Notes under the pieces: generated by a model
The model's database searches: none
What the model was told of the DNA's origin: nothing
Seen by the model: the letters and a program-made list of their open reading frames with translations, nothing else
Shown here: positions 55,094 to 64,000 of the stretch, piece after piece
Layout of the letters: each line of letters begins with the position of its first letter
Numbering within the stretch: the stretch's first letter is position 1
Position numbers and translations under genes: made by a program
Origin: Enterobacter ludwigii
GTDB lineage: Bacteria; Pseudomonadota; Gammaproteobacteria; Enterobacterales; Enterobacteriaceae
NCBI GenBank assembly: GCA_900068845.1
Contig: CEFQ01000004.1
Span: 186,159-250,158 of the forward strand
Reading direction: 5' to 3'
DNA length: 64,000 nucleotides

Positions 55094-56794
55094 ATGTTTT
55101 CAGTTGATCAGCTTCTCGATACTTACTGGCCAGGCCACCAACCGGCGGACTGGCAAAAAAGCGTCCTGAAATGGGTGGTGCGCGAGCATGAATTCCAGGC
55201 CTTTGCTGCGCGCTATCGCCACCTCAAAGGTGTGGATATGGTGGAGCAGGTGCTGGAGCATCTTGATGTGCGCTGTGAACTGAGCGAGCGCGATTTGGAG
55301 CAGATCCCCACGCGCGGGCCGGTGGTGATTGCGGCTAACCATCCGCTCGGTGCGCTGGATGGTTTGGCGCTGCTGGCCGCAGTTTCACAGGTGCGGCGCG
55401 ATGTGAAAATCGTTGCCAACCGCATGTTGATGATGCTGGAGCCGATCAACAACATGATGTTGCCTGTGGATAACATGAGCAACCGCACCAGCCGCGAACA
55501 GCTCACGCAAATGCAGCAGCACCTGGATAATCAAGGCGTGCTGATCATCTTCCCGGCAGGTGAAGTGTCGCGCCTATCCAGCCGTGGCGTGCGCGATCGT
55601 CACTGGCATCACAGTTTCCTGCGTCTCGCCGCCCGCGCCCGCGCGCCTATCGTGCCAGTACATGTGGTGGGGCGTAACAGCCTGGCGTTCTACGCGGCGG
55701 CAAAAATTGCCTCACCGCTGGCGCTGCTGATGCTGGTCCGCGAGATGTTTCGCCAGCGCGGTGCGCGCATCAAGCTGCACATCGGTGAGCAAATCCCCTT
55801 TGCCAATTGGCATGATGGCCACACACCCGGCAAGGAGCTGGCGAAGCGGCTGCGCAAACATCTTTATCGTATTGGTCAGGGACGGCGTGGCTTGTTTCAG
55901 ACCGCAGCGGCGATTGCACGCCCGGAAGATCGCGCCGAGCTAAAAAAAGCCCTGATGGAGAGCGAGCGACTCGGCACATTGCCGGATGGCAAGCAGATCT
56001 ACCTGTGGCGACGCAACGGCGCCAGTTGGGTGCCGCTGCTACGTGAGCTTGGTCGTTTACGTGAAGTGTCATTTCGCGCGGTGGGCGAGGGCAGCGGTCG
56101 TCGTCGCGATCTGGATAAATACGATGACGATTATTATCACCTGATTCTGTGGGATGACGATGCATTGGAGATCGTTGGTGCTTATCGCTTCATTCCAGGG
56201 GCTGAACAGCTGGCACGCCGTGGGCTGGAAGGTATTTACAGCGACAGCCTGTTCCACTACGACGAGCGCATGTTGCCGATCATCAATCAGGGGCTGGAGC
56301 TGGGGCGTAGCTTTATTCAGCCTGCTTATTGGGGCAAACGAGGCCTCGATTACCTGTGGATGGGCATTGGCGCCTACCTCGCTAAATATCCCGAAACACG
56401 CTACCTGTTTGGTCCGGTATCGATTTCCGGTGGCATGCCGCTGGCCGCGCGCGATCTGCTGGTGGCGTTTTATCGCCTCTATTTCCCAACTGAACTGCCG
56501 CTGGCGACCTCGCGTCGCCCTTATCCGGCCTCGCTGCCAGAAGTGCTGGCACAGTTTACCGGCGATAACTACAGCGAAGATTTGCGGCGTCTGAAACATC
56601 TGCTGGCGAATCTCGGCACCGCTATTCCCACGCTCTACAAACAATATTCCGAGGTGTGCGAGCCGGGCGGCGTGCAGTTTATCGATTTCGGCAGCGATCC
56701 CGATTTCAATCACTGTATCGATGGTTTGGTGCTGGTGGATCTCACGCGGGTGAAGCCTGCGCGTTATGAGCGCTATATCGGGATGCATTTGTAA
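55094..56794 (+). CDS. Bifunctional acyltransferase resembling ornithine-lipid synthase OlsF
   Basis: A 566-residue fusion. The N-terminal half (about 60-270) is a PlsC-like O-acyltransferase, with the acceptor motif AANHPLGALDG in place of NHX4D and a later FPAGEVSRL block. The C-terminal half (about 310-560) is a GNAT-type N-acyltransferase like OlsB/hemolysin acyltransferases (IVGAYRFIPG, LELGRSFIQPAYWGKRGLDYLWMGIGAYLAKYPETRYLFGPVSISG). This domain order is that of OlsF, which makes phosphate-free ornithine lipids in Serratia. Membrane-peripheral by inference. It stands alone on the plus strand. Confidence 0.72.
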   Translation: MFSVDQLLDTYWPGHQPADWQKSVLKWVVREHEFQAFAARYRHLKGVDMVEQVLEHLDVRCELSERDLEQIPTRGPVVIAANHPLGALDGLALLAAVSQVRRDVKIVANRMLMMLEPINNMMLPVDNMSNRTSREQLTQMQQHLDNQGVLIIFPAGEVSRLSSRGVRDRHWHHSFLRLAARARAPIVPVHVVGRNSLAFYAAAKIASPLALLMLVREMFRQRGARIKLHIGEQIPFANWHDGHTPGKELAKRLRKHLYRIGQGRRGLFQTAAAIARPEDRAELKKALMESERLGTLPDGKQIYLWRRNGASWVPLLRELGRLREVSFRAVGEGSGRRRDLDKYDDDYYHLILWDDDALEIVGAYRFIPGAEQLARRGLEGIYSDSLFHYDERMLPIINQGLELGRSFIQPAYWGKRGLDYLWMGIGAYLAKYPETRYLFGPVSISGGMPLAARDLLVAFYRLYFPTELPLATSRRPYPASLPEVLAQFTGDNYSEDLRRLKHLLANLGTAIPTLYKQYSEVCEPGGVQFIDFGSDPDFNHCIDGLVLVDLTRVKPARYERYIGMHL

Positions 56795-57106
56795 TTCGGC
56801 TTGCAGCACGCACATCCTCGTAGCGGCGCGATTTATCGCGCTCTGTACACTCCGCTCTCTTGGGAAATGCGCAATAAATTGCGCCGCTACAACCTGGGCG
56901 GACAGTGATGTCACGGCGCCGTCAACACAGGATATTGGGTTAAGTATCCCACTGAACATTTTCTCGCCATTGCCGATAACTGACCTACCAACATTTGTCT
57001 GTGGACGAATAGCGCTTGTCAGCGCTGCGTATTTGCGCTTAAGTCTGCAGGATAATTAAGAATTTTCTTAATTTTTCGACGATACCAAGCCAGCAATAGG
57101 CGAATA
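56795..57106. repeat. 312-bp intergenic region with GTAGCGGCGC inverted repeats
   Basis: GTAGCGGCGCGATTTATCGCG (from about 56820) and its inverted relative GCGCAATAAATTGCGCCGCTAC (about 56869-56890) face each other across some 30 bases. They can form a long hairpin after the OlsF-like gene. The rest (56900-57106) is presumed promoter and leader of the PAS-GGDEF-EAL gene; no gene seen. Confidence 0.7.
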
Positions 57107-59953
57107 ATGATGAATAATAGCTCTGACGTCATGTACCGATTATTGGTGCAGAGCGTAGTGGATTACGCCATTTACATGCTCAAACCCGATGGCACCGTGG
57201 CCAACTGGAACGCGGGAGCACAGCGCGCCAAAGGTTACACGCCCGATGAGATCGTGGGGAAAAATTTTGCACTGTTCTACAGCGAAGACGATCGTAAAAA
57301 CGGTGCGCCACAGCGCGGACTGTCGATAGCGACAGCCACCGGACGCTTTGAAACAGAAGGGTGGCGATACCGCAAAGATGGCAGCGCATTTTGGGCACAT
57401 GTTGTCATTGATGCGATACGCGATGAGTATGGCGAGCTGTTAGGCTTTGCCAAAATCACCCGCGACTGCACCGAGCAGCAGGAGCAGCAACGCAAACAGC
57501 GCGAGCAGGAACAGCGTTTCCGTATGCTGGTGGAAGGCGTCAGCGATTACGCCATCTACATGCTCGATCTGGACGGCAACGTCGAAAATTGGAACGTAGG
57601 CGCACAGCGCGCGAAAGGCTACGTGGCCGAAGAAATCGTTGGGCAGCACTTCTCGCGTTTCTACAGCGCGCAGGATCGGAAAAACCATATCCCGGAAAAA
57701 AACCTCTCTACCGCCTTTAAAACCGGCCGTTTCGAAGATGAAGGTTACCGTTATCGGAAAGATGGCAGCGCGTTTTGGGCACATGTCATCATTGACGCGA
57801 TTCGTGATGATTCTGGCAAGCTGATCGGCTATGCCAAAATCACCCGTGATTGCACCGAGCAGCAGGCGCTGCTGCGCAAACAACACGAGCAGGAGAAAAA
57901 CTTCCGTCTGTTGGTGGAAGGCGTGCGCGATTACGCCATTTATATGTTGGATGTACAGGGCCGCGTGGTGAACTGGAATTTTGGTGCCCAGCGCGCCAAA
58001 GGCTATATCGCTGACGAGATTATCGGTCAGCATTTCTCGGTGTTTTACAGTTCAGCCGAGCGAAATGCCAACATGCCTGAAGCGAATCTGGGCATTGCAT
58101 TAAAAACCGGTCGTTTCGAAGATGAAGGCTGGCGCTACCGCAAAGATGGTTCGGCATTTTGGGCGCACGTGGTGATTGAGGCGATTTATGATGAAACCGG
58201 CAGATTGATTGGTTTCGCCAAAATCACCCGCGATGTTACCGAACGTCGTGAAAACGAACAGCAGTTGCTGCGCGCGCGGGATTTGGCGCAGTCGCAAAGT
58301 GCCAAAATGTCCGAGCTTTCGGGCTTCCTCGATACCATTATCAGCAATATTCCCTCATGTGTGATTGTCGAAGACGCCATCAGCCGGGAAATTTTGATGG
58401 TGAATGACAAAGCTGAGCAACTGTTCGGCATCAATAAAGCGCTGATCATGCATAAACGCCCGCACGAATGTATGTCGGCGGAACTGGGTGATTACTTCAA
58501 CAGCCTGGCGGATGTGGCGCTGCGCAGCGAAGGCATTCATTCGCGCGAACAGCTGCTGCTGACGGCGGGCGGCGAGCGCATTCTACATACGCGCGCCACC
58601 ACCATCAGCGGCAAAGATATGCGGCAAAACTACGTGATGCTGATCGTCGAGGACGTTACCGATCAGCGAGAAGCCGATGCACGCATCCGGCATATGGCGC
58701 ATCACGATAATCTCACCAGCCTGCCAAACCGCGTGCTGTTCCGCCAGAAGCTGAGTGAAGCGCTGCGCGTTGACAGCCACGCCAGTCAAGTTAGTGCCAC
58801 GCTGTGTCTCGATCTCGACAACTTTAAAAACGTCAACGATGCGCTCGGCCATCAGATTGGTGATGAGCTGCTGCGCGTGGTGGCAAAACGCCTGCGCAGC
58901 GCGCTGCGCGATCACGATACGCTGGCGCGTATTGGCGGCGATGAGTTTGCCATTGTATTGCCCAACGTGCGCAGCGCGGATGAAGCGGCAGTCGTCGCAC
59001 AGCGGCTGATTGAGGCGATTCGCCCGCCGATTAATGTTGAAGGGCATAATTTGTCGGTGGGCTTAAGCGTCGGGATTGCATTGACGACGCAAGCCACCAA
59101 TACGCCGGAACATATGCTGCGCTGTGCGGATATGGCGCTGTACGAAGCCAAACGCAACGGGCGCAATCGCTTTGAACACTTCACGCTGGAGATGGACGAT
59201 CAGGCGCGCAGTCGTCGTGTGATTGAGAACGATCTGCGTGAGGCGATCACTGGCCGACAGCTCAAGCTTTACTATCAGCCGATCACCGATGAGAAGGGCA
59301 TTATTGGCTACGAAGCGTTGATGCGCTGGCATCACCCGATTAAAGGGCTGATTATGCCAAACGATTTCATCCCGATCGCTGAAGAGACGGGGTTAATCCA
59401 TATGCTCGGTGCTTATGCGTTATATGAGGCCTGCCGCGAAGCGCAAAGCTGGAATACGCAACAATCGGTATCGGTCAACCTGTCGCCGCTGCAGTTCAAA
59501 AATAGCTCGCTGGTGTCGGTGGTTGAAGGGGCGCTGCGTGAATCGGGACTCGCGCCACATCGACTGGAAGTGGAGATCACCGAATCAGTGCTGCTGGACG
59601 ATACGCTCGGCAATATCCGCACGCTGCAAAGCCTGAAAACCCTCGGCGTGCAGATTGCGCTGGATGACTTTGGCACCGGTTACTCATCGCTCAGCTATCT
59701 GCGTTCGTTCCCGTTCGACAAAATCAAAATCGACAAGTCGTTCATCAACGATATGGGCGACAGCCGCGAGGCGCTGGCGATTATCCGCGCCATCACCGGC
59801 ATGAGCCGCAGCCTCGATATTCAGATCACCGCCGAAGGCGTGGAGAGCAGCGAGCAGTATGCCAAGCTGCGCGAAGAGGGCTGTACGCTGTTCCAGGGCT
59901 ATTTCTTTGGTCGTCCGCAGCCATCGGAATTGCGGTTGAAAGCGTTGGAGTAA
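57107..59953 (+). CDS. PAS(x4)-GGDEF-EAL cyclic-di-GMP protein with triplicated PAS modules
   Basis: A 948-residue soluble signalling protein. Three near-identical PAS-PAC modules occupy about residues 10-385 with a ~128-residue period. Each contains DYAIYMLxxxGxVxNWNxGAQRAKGY and WRYRKDGSAFWAHV (or a variant). A fourth, divergent PAS lies at about 400-520. The GGDEF motif is intact (RIGGDEF, near 610), and the EAL domain is intact (YEALMRWHHP near 734, LDDFGTGYSSL, AEGVESS). No transmembrane segment is seen, so sensing is cytosolic (redox, light or ligand via PAS). Whether it makes or degrades cyclic-di-GMP is open. Confidence 0.92.
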   Translation: MMNNSSDVMYRLLVQSVVDYAIYMLKPDGTVANWNAGAQRAKGYTPDEIVGKNFALFYSEDDRKNGAPQRGLSIATATGRFETEGWRYRKDGSAFWAHVVIDAIRDEYGELLGFAKITRDCTEQQEQQRKQREQEQRFRMLVEGVSDYAIYMLDLDGNVENWNVGAQRAKGYVAEEIVGQHFSRFYSAQDRKNHIPEKNLSTAFKTGRFEDEGYRYRKDGSAFWAHVIIDAIRDDSGKLIGYAKITRDCTEQQALLRKQHEQEKNFRLLVEGVRDYAIYMLDVQGRVVNWNFGAQRAKGYIADEIIGQHFSVFYSSAERNANMPEANLGIALKTGRFEDEGWRYRKDGSAFWAHVVIEAIYDETGRLIGFAKITRDVTERRENEQQLLRARDLAQSQSAKMSELSGFLDTIISNIPSCVIVEDAISREILMVNDKAEQLFGINKALIMHKRPHECMSAELGDYFNSLADVALRSEGIHSREQLLLTAGGERILHTRATTISGKDMRQNYVMLIVEDVTDQREADARIRHMAHHDNLTSLPNRVLFRQKLSEALRVDSHASQVSATLCLDLDNFKNVNDALGHQIGDELLRVVAKRLRSALRDHDTLARIGGDEFAIVLPNVRSADEAAVVAQRLIEAIRPPINVEGHNLSVGLSVGIALTTQATNTPEHMLRCADMALYEAKRNGRNRFEHFTLEMDDQARSRRVIENDLREAITGRQLKLYYQPITDEKGIIGYEALMRWHHPIKGLIMPNDFIPIAEETGLIHMLGAYALYEACREAQSWNTQQSVSVNLSPLQFKNSSLVSVVEGALRESGLAPHRLEVEITESVLLDDTLGNIRTLQSLKTLGVQIALDDFGTGYSSLSYLRSFPFDKIKIDKSFINDMGDSREALAIIRAITGMSRSLDIQITAEGVESSEQYAKLREEGCTLFQGYFFGRPQPSELRLKALE

Positions 59954-59956
59954 AAT

Positions 59957-60006
59957 CGCGCCGCTACAGATTCGTGCAGGTATTGTAGCGGCACCATTTA
60001 TTGCGC
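59957..60006. repeat. Second locus of the GTAGCGGC repeat family
   Basis: ATCGCGCCGCTACA (about 59957) and TGTAGCGGCACCATTTATTGCGC (from about 59983) form a facing pair like that at 56820-56890. They lie after the stop of the PAS-GGDEF-EAL gene and before the ftnA terminator. One arm has diverged (GGCACC for GGCGCG). Confidence 0.65.
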
Positions 60007-60024
60007 AGTGCCGAAAGCAGCCAT

Positions 60025-60050
60025 AAAAAAACGCCCGATAGCGGGCGTTA
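60025..60050 (-). terminator. ftnA terminator
   Basis: ACGCCCG (60031-60037) pairs with CGGGCGT (60042-60048) around ATAG. On the minus strand it is followed by seven T, so it ends ftnA transcription. It may also stop readthrough from the plus strand. Confidence 0.88.
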
Positions 60051-60077
60051 TTTAATTTGCTGTGTGTAATCTTATTT

Positions 60078-60587
60078 TTATGATGCGCCGTGGCCGTCGA
60101 CGGTCATGTGACCCAAATCTTTATCGACCAGGAACAGGCCTTCGCCTTTGTTGCCTACCAGCGCCAGTTTATCCAGCACGGTTTTGAACAATTTCTCTTC
60201 TTCATGCTGCTCTGCCACATACCACTGCAGGAAGTTGAAGGTTGGGTAATCTTGCGAAGTCAGCGCCGAGTGAACCAGTTCATTGATTTTGCTGGTGATC
60301 AGCTGCTCGTGCTTCAGCGCATCTTCCAATACGTCGTTCAGCGAGTTCCAGCTAATCGGCGGCGCGGCAATCGAACCCAGTACCGGCATCGCGCCAGTAT
60401 CGCTCAGGTATTCGAACAGACGCTGCATGTGCTCCATCTCTTCGCGTGAATGCATTTTCAGGAACGAGCACGCGCCTTCGAAGCCTTTATCGCTGCACCA
60501 GGCGCTCATCTGCAGATACAGGTTGGCAGAGAAGAACTCCAGGTTCAGTTGATCGTTTAATCGAGAGGTCATTTCAGCAGTTAACAT
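60078..60587 (-). CDS. ftnA: Non-haem ferritin FtnA
   Basis: A 169-residue ferritin subunit (24-mer cage) for iron storage. The ferroxidase residues are visible: Glu in [18 protein letters not shown], the [13 protein letters not shown] block with Glu/His ligands, and Glu/Gln in [16 protein letters not shown]. It matches E. coli FtnA closely in the N-terminal two-thirds. Cytoplasmic. It is divergent from the amidohydrolase gene across an AT-rich ~240-bp region, and its own terminator lies downstream. Confidence 0.95.
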   Translation of the reverse strand: MLTAEMTSRLNDQLNLEFFSANLYLQMSAWCSDKGFEGACSFLKMHSREEMEHMQRLFEYLSDTGAMPVLGSIAAPPISWNSLNDVLEDALKHEQLITSKINELVHSALTSQDYPTFNFLQWYVAEQHEEEKLFKTVLDKLALVGNKGEGLFLVDKDLGHMTVDGHGAS

Positions 60588-60825
60588 GGCTGATTCCTTT
60601 TTAATTTATAAGGTGAAGTACGGCGAATTATGCATCAATCTATACTTTTTTGTGAAGGGTTTTTCGCAAAAAGGTTGAATTTATCTTATTGATTGTAAAT
60701 GGAATTATTCCACTTGTTGAATGCGAAGAGTTCTCATGTTTGACTAATTTTCATTCACGCTGGATTGATTATAGCTGCACATCGGGCGATGCTGAGGCTT
60801 GCCTTTACTTGTCAGGAGCTTAGCG

Positions 60826-61929
60826 GTGTCGAACGTCTTAGAGCATTACCATTATCTGCATGAAATCCCTGAACTGGGTTTTCAGGAATTCAAAACCTCC
60901 GCTTATATTGCCGATCAGTTGGAAAGCGCCGGCATTAAGGTCACGCGCGGCATCAATAACACCACCGGCATTGTGGCGGAAATCGACAGCGGCGTGCCCG
61001 GTCCGGTGCTGGCGCTGCGTGCGGATATGGATGCGCTCGGCCACATCATTAACGGCGAGCCCTGTGCGCGCCACACCTGCGGTCACGATGGCCATTCGTC
61101 AGTGGTGCTGACGGCGGCGCAAGAGCTGCTGAAAGAGGGCGCGATCAAGAAAGGGCGACTTAAGCTGCTGTTCCAGCCGGCAGAAGAATTGGGTGCCGGT
61201 GCGCTGGCGATGATTGAGGGCGGCGCGCTGGAGGATGTGGAGATGATTCTCGGCTTCCATGTGCGTCCGCTGGAAGAGTGCCATGTAGGTCAGGCGACGC
61301 CTGCGGTGATCTATTCTGCCTGTAGCACGCTGGAAGCCACCATCAAAGGTGCTCCCGCGCATGCGGCGCGGCCGCATTTGGGGGTCAACGCGCTGGATGC
61401 GGCGGTGCAAGCGGTGCAGGCCGTCAACGCCATCCATCTGCCGCCGGGTTTAACCTGGAGCGTCAAAGCCACGCGCTTCCTGTGCGATGCGGGCGTGACT
61501 AATTCGGTGCCGGATGAAGCGCGCGTGGTGTGGGATCTGCGGTCGCAGGAAAACGCGCCAATGGATGTGCTGAAAGAGAAGGTAACGCTGGCGATTCAGC
61601 ACAGCGTGGCGGCGCTGGGTGCCACGGCTGATGTGGTGGTACTGAAAGAGATGCCAGCGGCCGAGATTCATGAGGAAGCTACCGCCGTGATTCGCGCGGC
61701 GATTGTCGATGTGCTGGGCGAAGAGGGTTTGCTGGATACCAAAACCACGCCGGGCAGCGAAGATTTCTTCTATTATCCGGTGAAAAATCCACAGGTGAAA
61801 GCCGGGTTTTGGGGATTGGGAACCAATCTGGTACCGGGCCTGCATCATCCTGAGATGCGCTTTGAGCTGAGCGCACTGGAGATTGGCGTGAAGATCTTCA
61901 AAGCCGCAGTGGTGCGGGTTTTAGGCTGA
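60826..61929 (+). CDS. M20-family amidohydrolase (hippurate hydrolase/aminoacylase-like)
   Basis: A 367-residue metal-dependent amidohydrolase of the M20D group, which cleaves N-acyl amino acids or related amides. Metal-binding and catalytic blocks: HEIPELGFQEF, ALRADMDALGH, CARHTCGHDGHSSVV, LLFQPAEELGAGALAMIEGG (catalytic Glu pair), GFHVRP and PGSEDFFYY. Dimerisation domain residues lie in the middle (HAARPHLGVNALDAAV). I chose the GTG at 60826, with AGGAGC six bases upstream. Substrate cannot be specified. No export signal. Confidence 0.86.
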   Translation: MSNVLEHYHYLHEIPELGFQEFKTSAYIADQLESAGIKVTRGINNTTGIVAEIDSGVPGPVLALRADMDALGHIINGEPCARHTCGHDGHSSVVLTAAQELLKEGAIKKGRLKLLFQPAEELGAGALAMIEGGALEDVEMILGFHVRPLEECHVGQATPAVIYSACSTLEATIKGAPAHAARPHLGVNALDAAVQAVQAVNAIHLPPGLTWSVKATRFLCDAGVTNSVPDEARVVWDLRSQENAPMDVLKEKVTLAIQHSVAALGATADVVVLKEMPAAEIHEEATAVIRAAIVDVLGEEGLLDTKTTPGSEDFFYYPVKNPQVKAGFWGLGTNLVPGLHHPEMRFELSALEIGVKIFKAAVVRVLG

Positions 61930-61939
61930 AATGTGAGTC

Positions 61940-61959
61940 GGTCGCCATCAATGGCGACC
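61940..61959. repeat. Short palindrome, copy 10 (centre CA, inverted orientation)
   Basis: GGTCGCCAT-CA-ATGGCGACC followed by CTAC, after the amidohydrolase stop and before prfC. Its orientation is opposite to most copies. Confidence 0.9.
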
Positions 61960-62197
61960 CTACAACGGCAATCCCCCAGCCCTGTTACCTGACGATTTCC
62001 CCCCTCGGCGAAATATTGTATGCTATGCCGCCTCAATACTGACGGGATTCAGGACTGCCGCCAATGTAGATCGCGCACCTCTTGCTGTGAACCGACGCCA
62101 TTGCGTCACCATTGGTCGCGTTTTCCCGCGGAATGACCCCGAAACGATTTATTCGCAGCGCGCCGCCCGCGTGTTGCCCTTGAAGAAGAATTCACTC

Positions 62198-63787
62198 ATG
62201 TCTATTGCTCCCTTTTTAGAAGAAGTGGCGCGCCGTCGTACCTTTGCGATCATCTCGCACCCGGACGCCGGTAAAACCACAATTACCGAAAAAGTGCTGC
62301 TGTTCGGGCAGGCGATTCAAACCGCCGGTACCGTCAAAGGCCGTGGCTCCAACCAGCACGCGAAATCTGACTGGATGGAAATGGAGAAACAACGCGGTAT
62401 CTCCATCACCACCTCGGTAATGCAGTTCCCGTATCGCGATAGCCTCGTGAACCTGTTGGATACCCCAGGACACGAAGACTTCTCCGAAGATACTTACCGT
62501 ACGCTGACGGCGGTCGACTGCTGCCTGATGGTGATCGACGCCGCGAAAGGTGTCGAAGATCGTACTCGTAAGCTGATGGAAGTCACGCGCCTGCGTGATA
62601 CGCCGATCATCACCTTTATGAACAAACTCGACCGTGACATCCGCGATCCTATGGAACTGCTGGATGAAGTAGAGAGTGAGCTGAAGATCGCCTGCGCACC
62701 TATTACCTGGCCGATTGGCTGCGGCAAGCTGTTCAAAGGCGTTTATCACCTCTACAACGACGAAACTTATCTGTATCAAACCGGTAAGGGCCACACCATT
62801 CAGGAAGTGCGCATCGTTAAAGGTCTGACAAATCCAGAACTGGATGCGGCGGTAGGCGAAGATCTGGCGCAGCAGCTGCGCGACGAGCTGGAGCTGGTGC
62901 AGGGCGCTTCGCACGAATTCGATCAAGAGCTGTTCCTGAGCGGCGAAATCACCCCGGTATTCTTCGGCACCGCGTTAGGTAACTTTGGCGTCGATCATAT
63001 GCTGGATGGCCTGGTTTCCTGGGCACCGCGTCCAATGCCGCGCAATACCGACACGCGTCTGGTGGAAGCAAAAGAAGAAAAATTCAGCGGCTTCGTGTTT
63101 AAGATCCAGGCAAACATGGACCCGAAACACCGCGACCGCGTCGCCTTTATGCGCGTGGTGTCCGGCAAGTACGAAAAAGGCATGAAGCTGCGTCAGGTGC
63201 GCACCGGTAAAGACGTGGTGATTTCTGATGCGCTGACCTTTATGGCCGGTGACCGTTCGCACGTTGAAGAAGCGTATCCGGGCGACATTATTGGTCTGCA
63301 CAACCACGGCACCATTCAGATTGGCGACACCTTTACCCAAGGTGAAAACATGAAGTTCACCGGCATTCCGAACTTCGCGCCAGAGCTGTTCCGTCGTATT
63401 CGTTTACGCGATCCACTGAAGCAGAAACAGCTGCTGAAAGGGCTGGTTCAGCTGTCTGAAGAGGGCGCGGTGCAGGTGTTCCGCCCGGTGCATAACAACG
63501 ATCTGATCGTTGGCGCAGTCGGTGTGCTGCAGTTCGAAGTGGTGGTGGCGCGCCTGAAAAGCGAATACAACGTTGAAGCGATTTACGAAGCCATTAACGT
63601 CTCAACCGCGCGTTGGGTTGAGTGTGATGATGCGAAAAAATTCGATGATTTCCAGCGTAAAAATGAAGTGAACCTGGCGCTCGATGGCGGTGACAACCTC
63701 ACTTATATCGCGCCAACCATGGTGAACCTCAACATCACCCAGGAACGCTATCCTGACGTGAGATTCCGCAAAACGCGCGAGCACTAA
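62198..63787 (+). CDS. prfC: Peptide chain release factor 3 PrfC
   Basis: A GTPase that recycles release factors RF1/RF2 from the ribosome after termination. It is 529 residues and near-identical in layout to E. coli RF3. The G motifs are HPDAGKTT (G1), RGISITTSV (switch I/G2), DTPGHEDF (G3) and MNKLDRD (G4). Domains II and III follow ([34 protein letters not shown]). I chose the ATG at 62198; 37 codons of open frame upstream lack family similarity. A terminator follows the stop. Confidence 0.97.
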   Translation: MSIAPFLEEVARRRTFAIISHPDAGKTTITEKVLLFGQAIQTAGTVKGRGSNQHAKSDWMEMEKQRGISITTSVMQFPYRDSLVNLLDTPGHEDFSEDTYRTLTAVDCCLMVIDAAKGVEDRTRKLMEVTRLRDTPIITFMNKLDRDIRDPMELLDEVESELKIACAPITWPIGCGKLFKGVYHLYNDETYLYQTGKGHTIQEVRIVKGLTNPELDAAVGEDLAQQLRDELELVQGASHEFDQELFLSGEITPVFFGTALGNFGVDHMLDGLVSWAPRPMPRNTDTRLVEAKEEKFSGFVFKIQANMDPKHRDRVAFMRVVSGKYEKGMKLRQVRTGKDVVISDALTFMAGDRSHVEEAYPGDIIGLHNHGTIQIGDTFTQGENMKFTGIPNFAPELFRRIRLRDPLKQKQLLKGLVQLSEEGAVQVFRPVHNNDLIVGAVGVLQFEVVVARLKSEYNVEAIYEAINVSTARWVECDDAKKFDDFQRKNEVNLALDGGDNLTYIAPTMVNLNITQERYPDVRFRKTREH

Positions 63788-63801
63788 TCGGCGTTATCGG
63801 T

Positions 63802-63832
63802 AGGGCCTGTGATTTTCACTGGCCCTTTTTTT
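63802..63832 (+). terminator. prfC terminator
   Basis: AGGGCC (63802-63807) pairs with GGCCCT (63821-63826), extended by GTGA/TCAC inside, and is followed by a run of T. It ends prfC transcription 15 bases after the stop. Confidence 0.9.
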
Positions 63833-64000
63833 ATGTGTTACAGACTCCTCCTAATTCCGCTATATTTTTCTCTTTTTGGCGATATATCAACCACAAGAGC
63901 CAGCAAAAGCTGTAATCCCTACTACTATTATCTTGTCGGACGAGAAAAGAGACCTTTCGGGTTTCATTACGTCCAGTAACTCAGCAACGCCGTTCGTTGC
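63833..64000. other. Intergenic sequence at the window end
   Basis: No gene could be recognised in the last 168 bases. The stretch is AT-rich and probably holds the promoter of a gene beyond the window. Confidence 0.4.

Overview
The window is chromosomal DNA of a Gram-negative enterobacterium, most likely Pantoea or a close Erwiniaceae relative (inference). The backbone follows the Escherichia coli order nudF-yqiB-cpdA-yqiA-parE ... ygiN/mdaB ... parC-plsC-ftsP, then dkgA/yqhC-yghB-metC/exbBD, and ends in prfC. Many protein sequences are recognisable enterobacterial orthologues. Between these blocks are accessory loci and several families of short intergenic palindromes. I see no tRNA, rRNA, CRISPR array, transposase or prophage.

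Region by region. 1-3.85 kb: nudF tail, yqiB, cpdA, yqiA, parE. 3.9-20.4 kb: material inserted between parE and parC. It holds a TPR-glycosyltransferase, a LysR regulator, a three-gene adhesin locus (a Bap-prefix Ig-repeat protein, an OmpA-like protein and a second Ig-repeat protein with a Bap-like tail), the quinone genes mdaB-ygiN, a periplasmic PheC-like dehydratase, and a PTS operon with its own PRD regulator and two class II aldolases. 20.8-25.4 kb: parC, plsC, ftsP. 25.5-30.8 kb: dkgA, yqhC, yghB, metC, exbB, exbD, with a Fur-box-like site in front of exbB. 31-32.3 kb: a citrate/tricarballylate-type symporter, followed by a GC-rich unexplained stretch bordered by palindromes.

32.8-38.0 kb: a complete Csu-type (spore coat U) chaperone-usher pilus operon. 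It is divergent from two tandem MHYT-GGDEF-EAL cyclic-di-GMP proteins (38.6-42.9 kb), the first with a degenerate EAL active site. 43.0-45.4 kb: a MocR-type regulator, a YlaC-family membrane protein and a DUF559 protein, then a dense repeat cluster. 45.7-48.3 kb: two truncated, divergent, overlapping genes, lfhA and lafU. They look like the scar of a deleted Flag-2 lateral flagellar cluster. 48.6-53.2 kb: a cupin, then the Anbu (ancestral proteasome-like) operon with ATP-grasp, alpha-E and transglutaminase partners. 53.2-54.8 kb: an AT-rich pair, a glycosyltransferase and an orphan LuxR-type response regulator. 55.1-56.8 kb: a fused O-/N-acyltransferase resembling the ornithine-lipid synthase OlsF. 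57.1-60.0 kb: a PAS-GGDEF-EAL protein with three near-identical PAS modules. 60.1-63.8 kb: ftnA, an M20 amidohydrolase and prfC.

A common theme is surface attachment: large Ig-like adhesins, Csu pili, three GGDEF/EAL proteins and a possible protein glycosyltransferase. All functions are read from sequence and family memory; no search was run.
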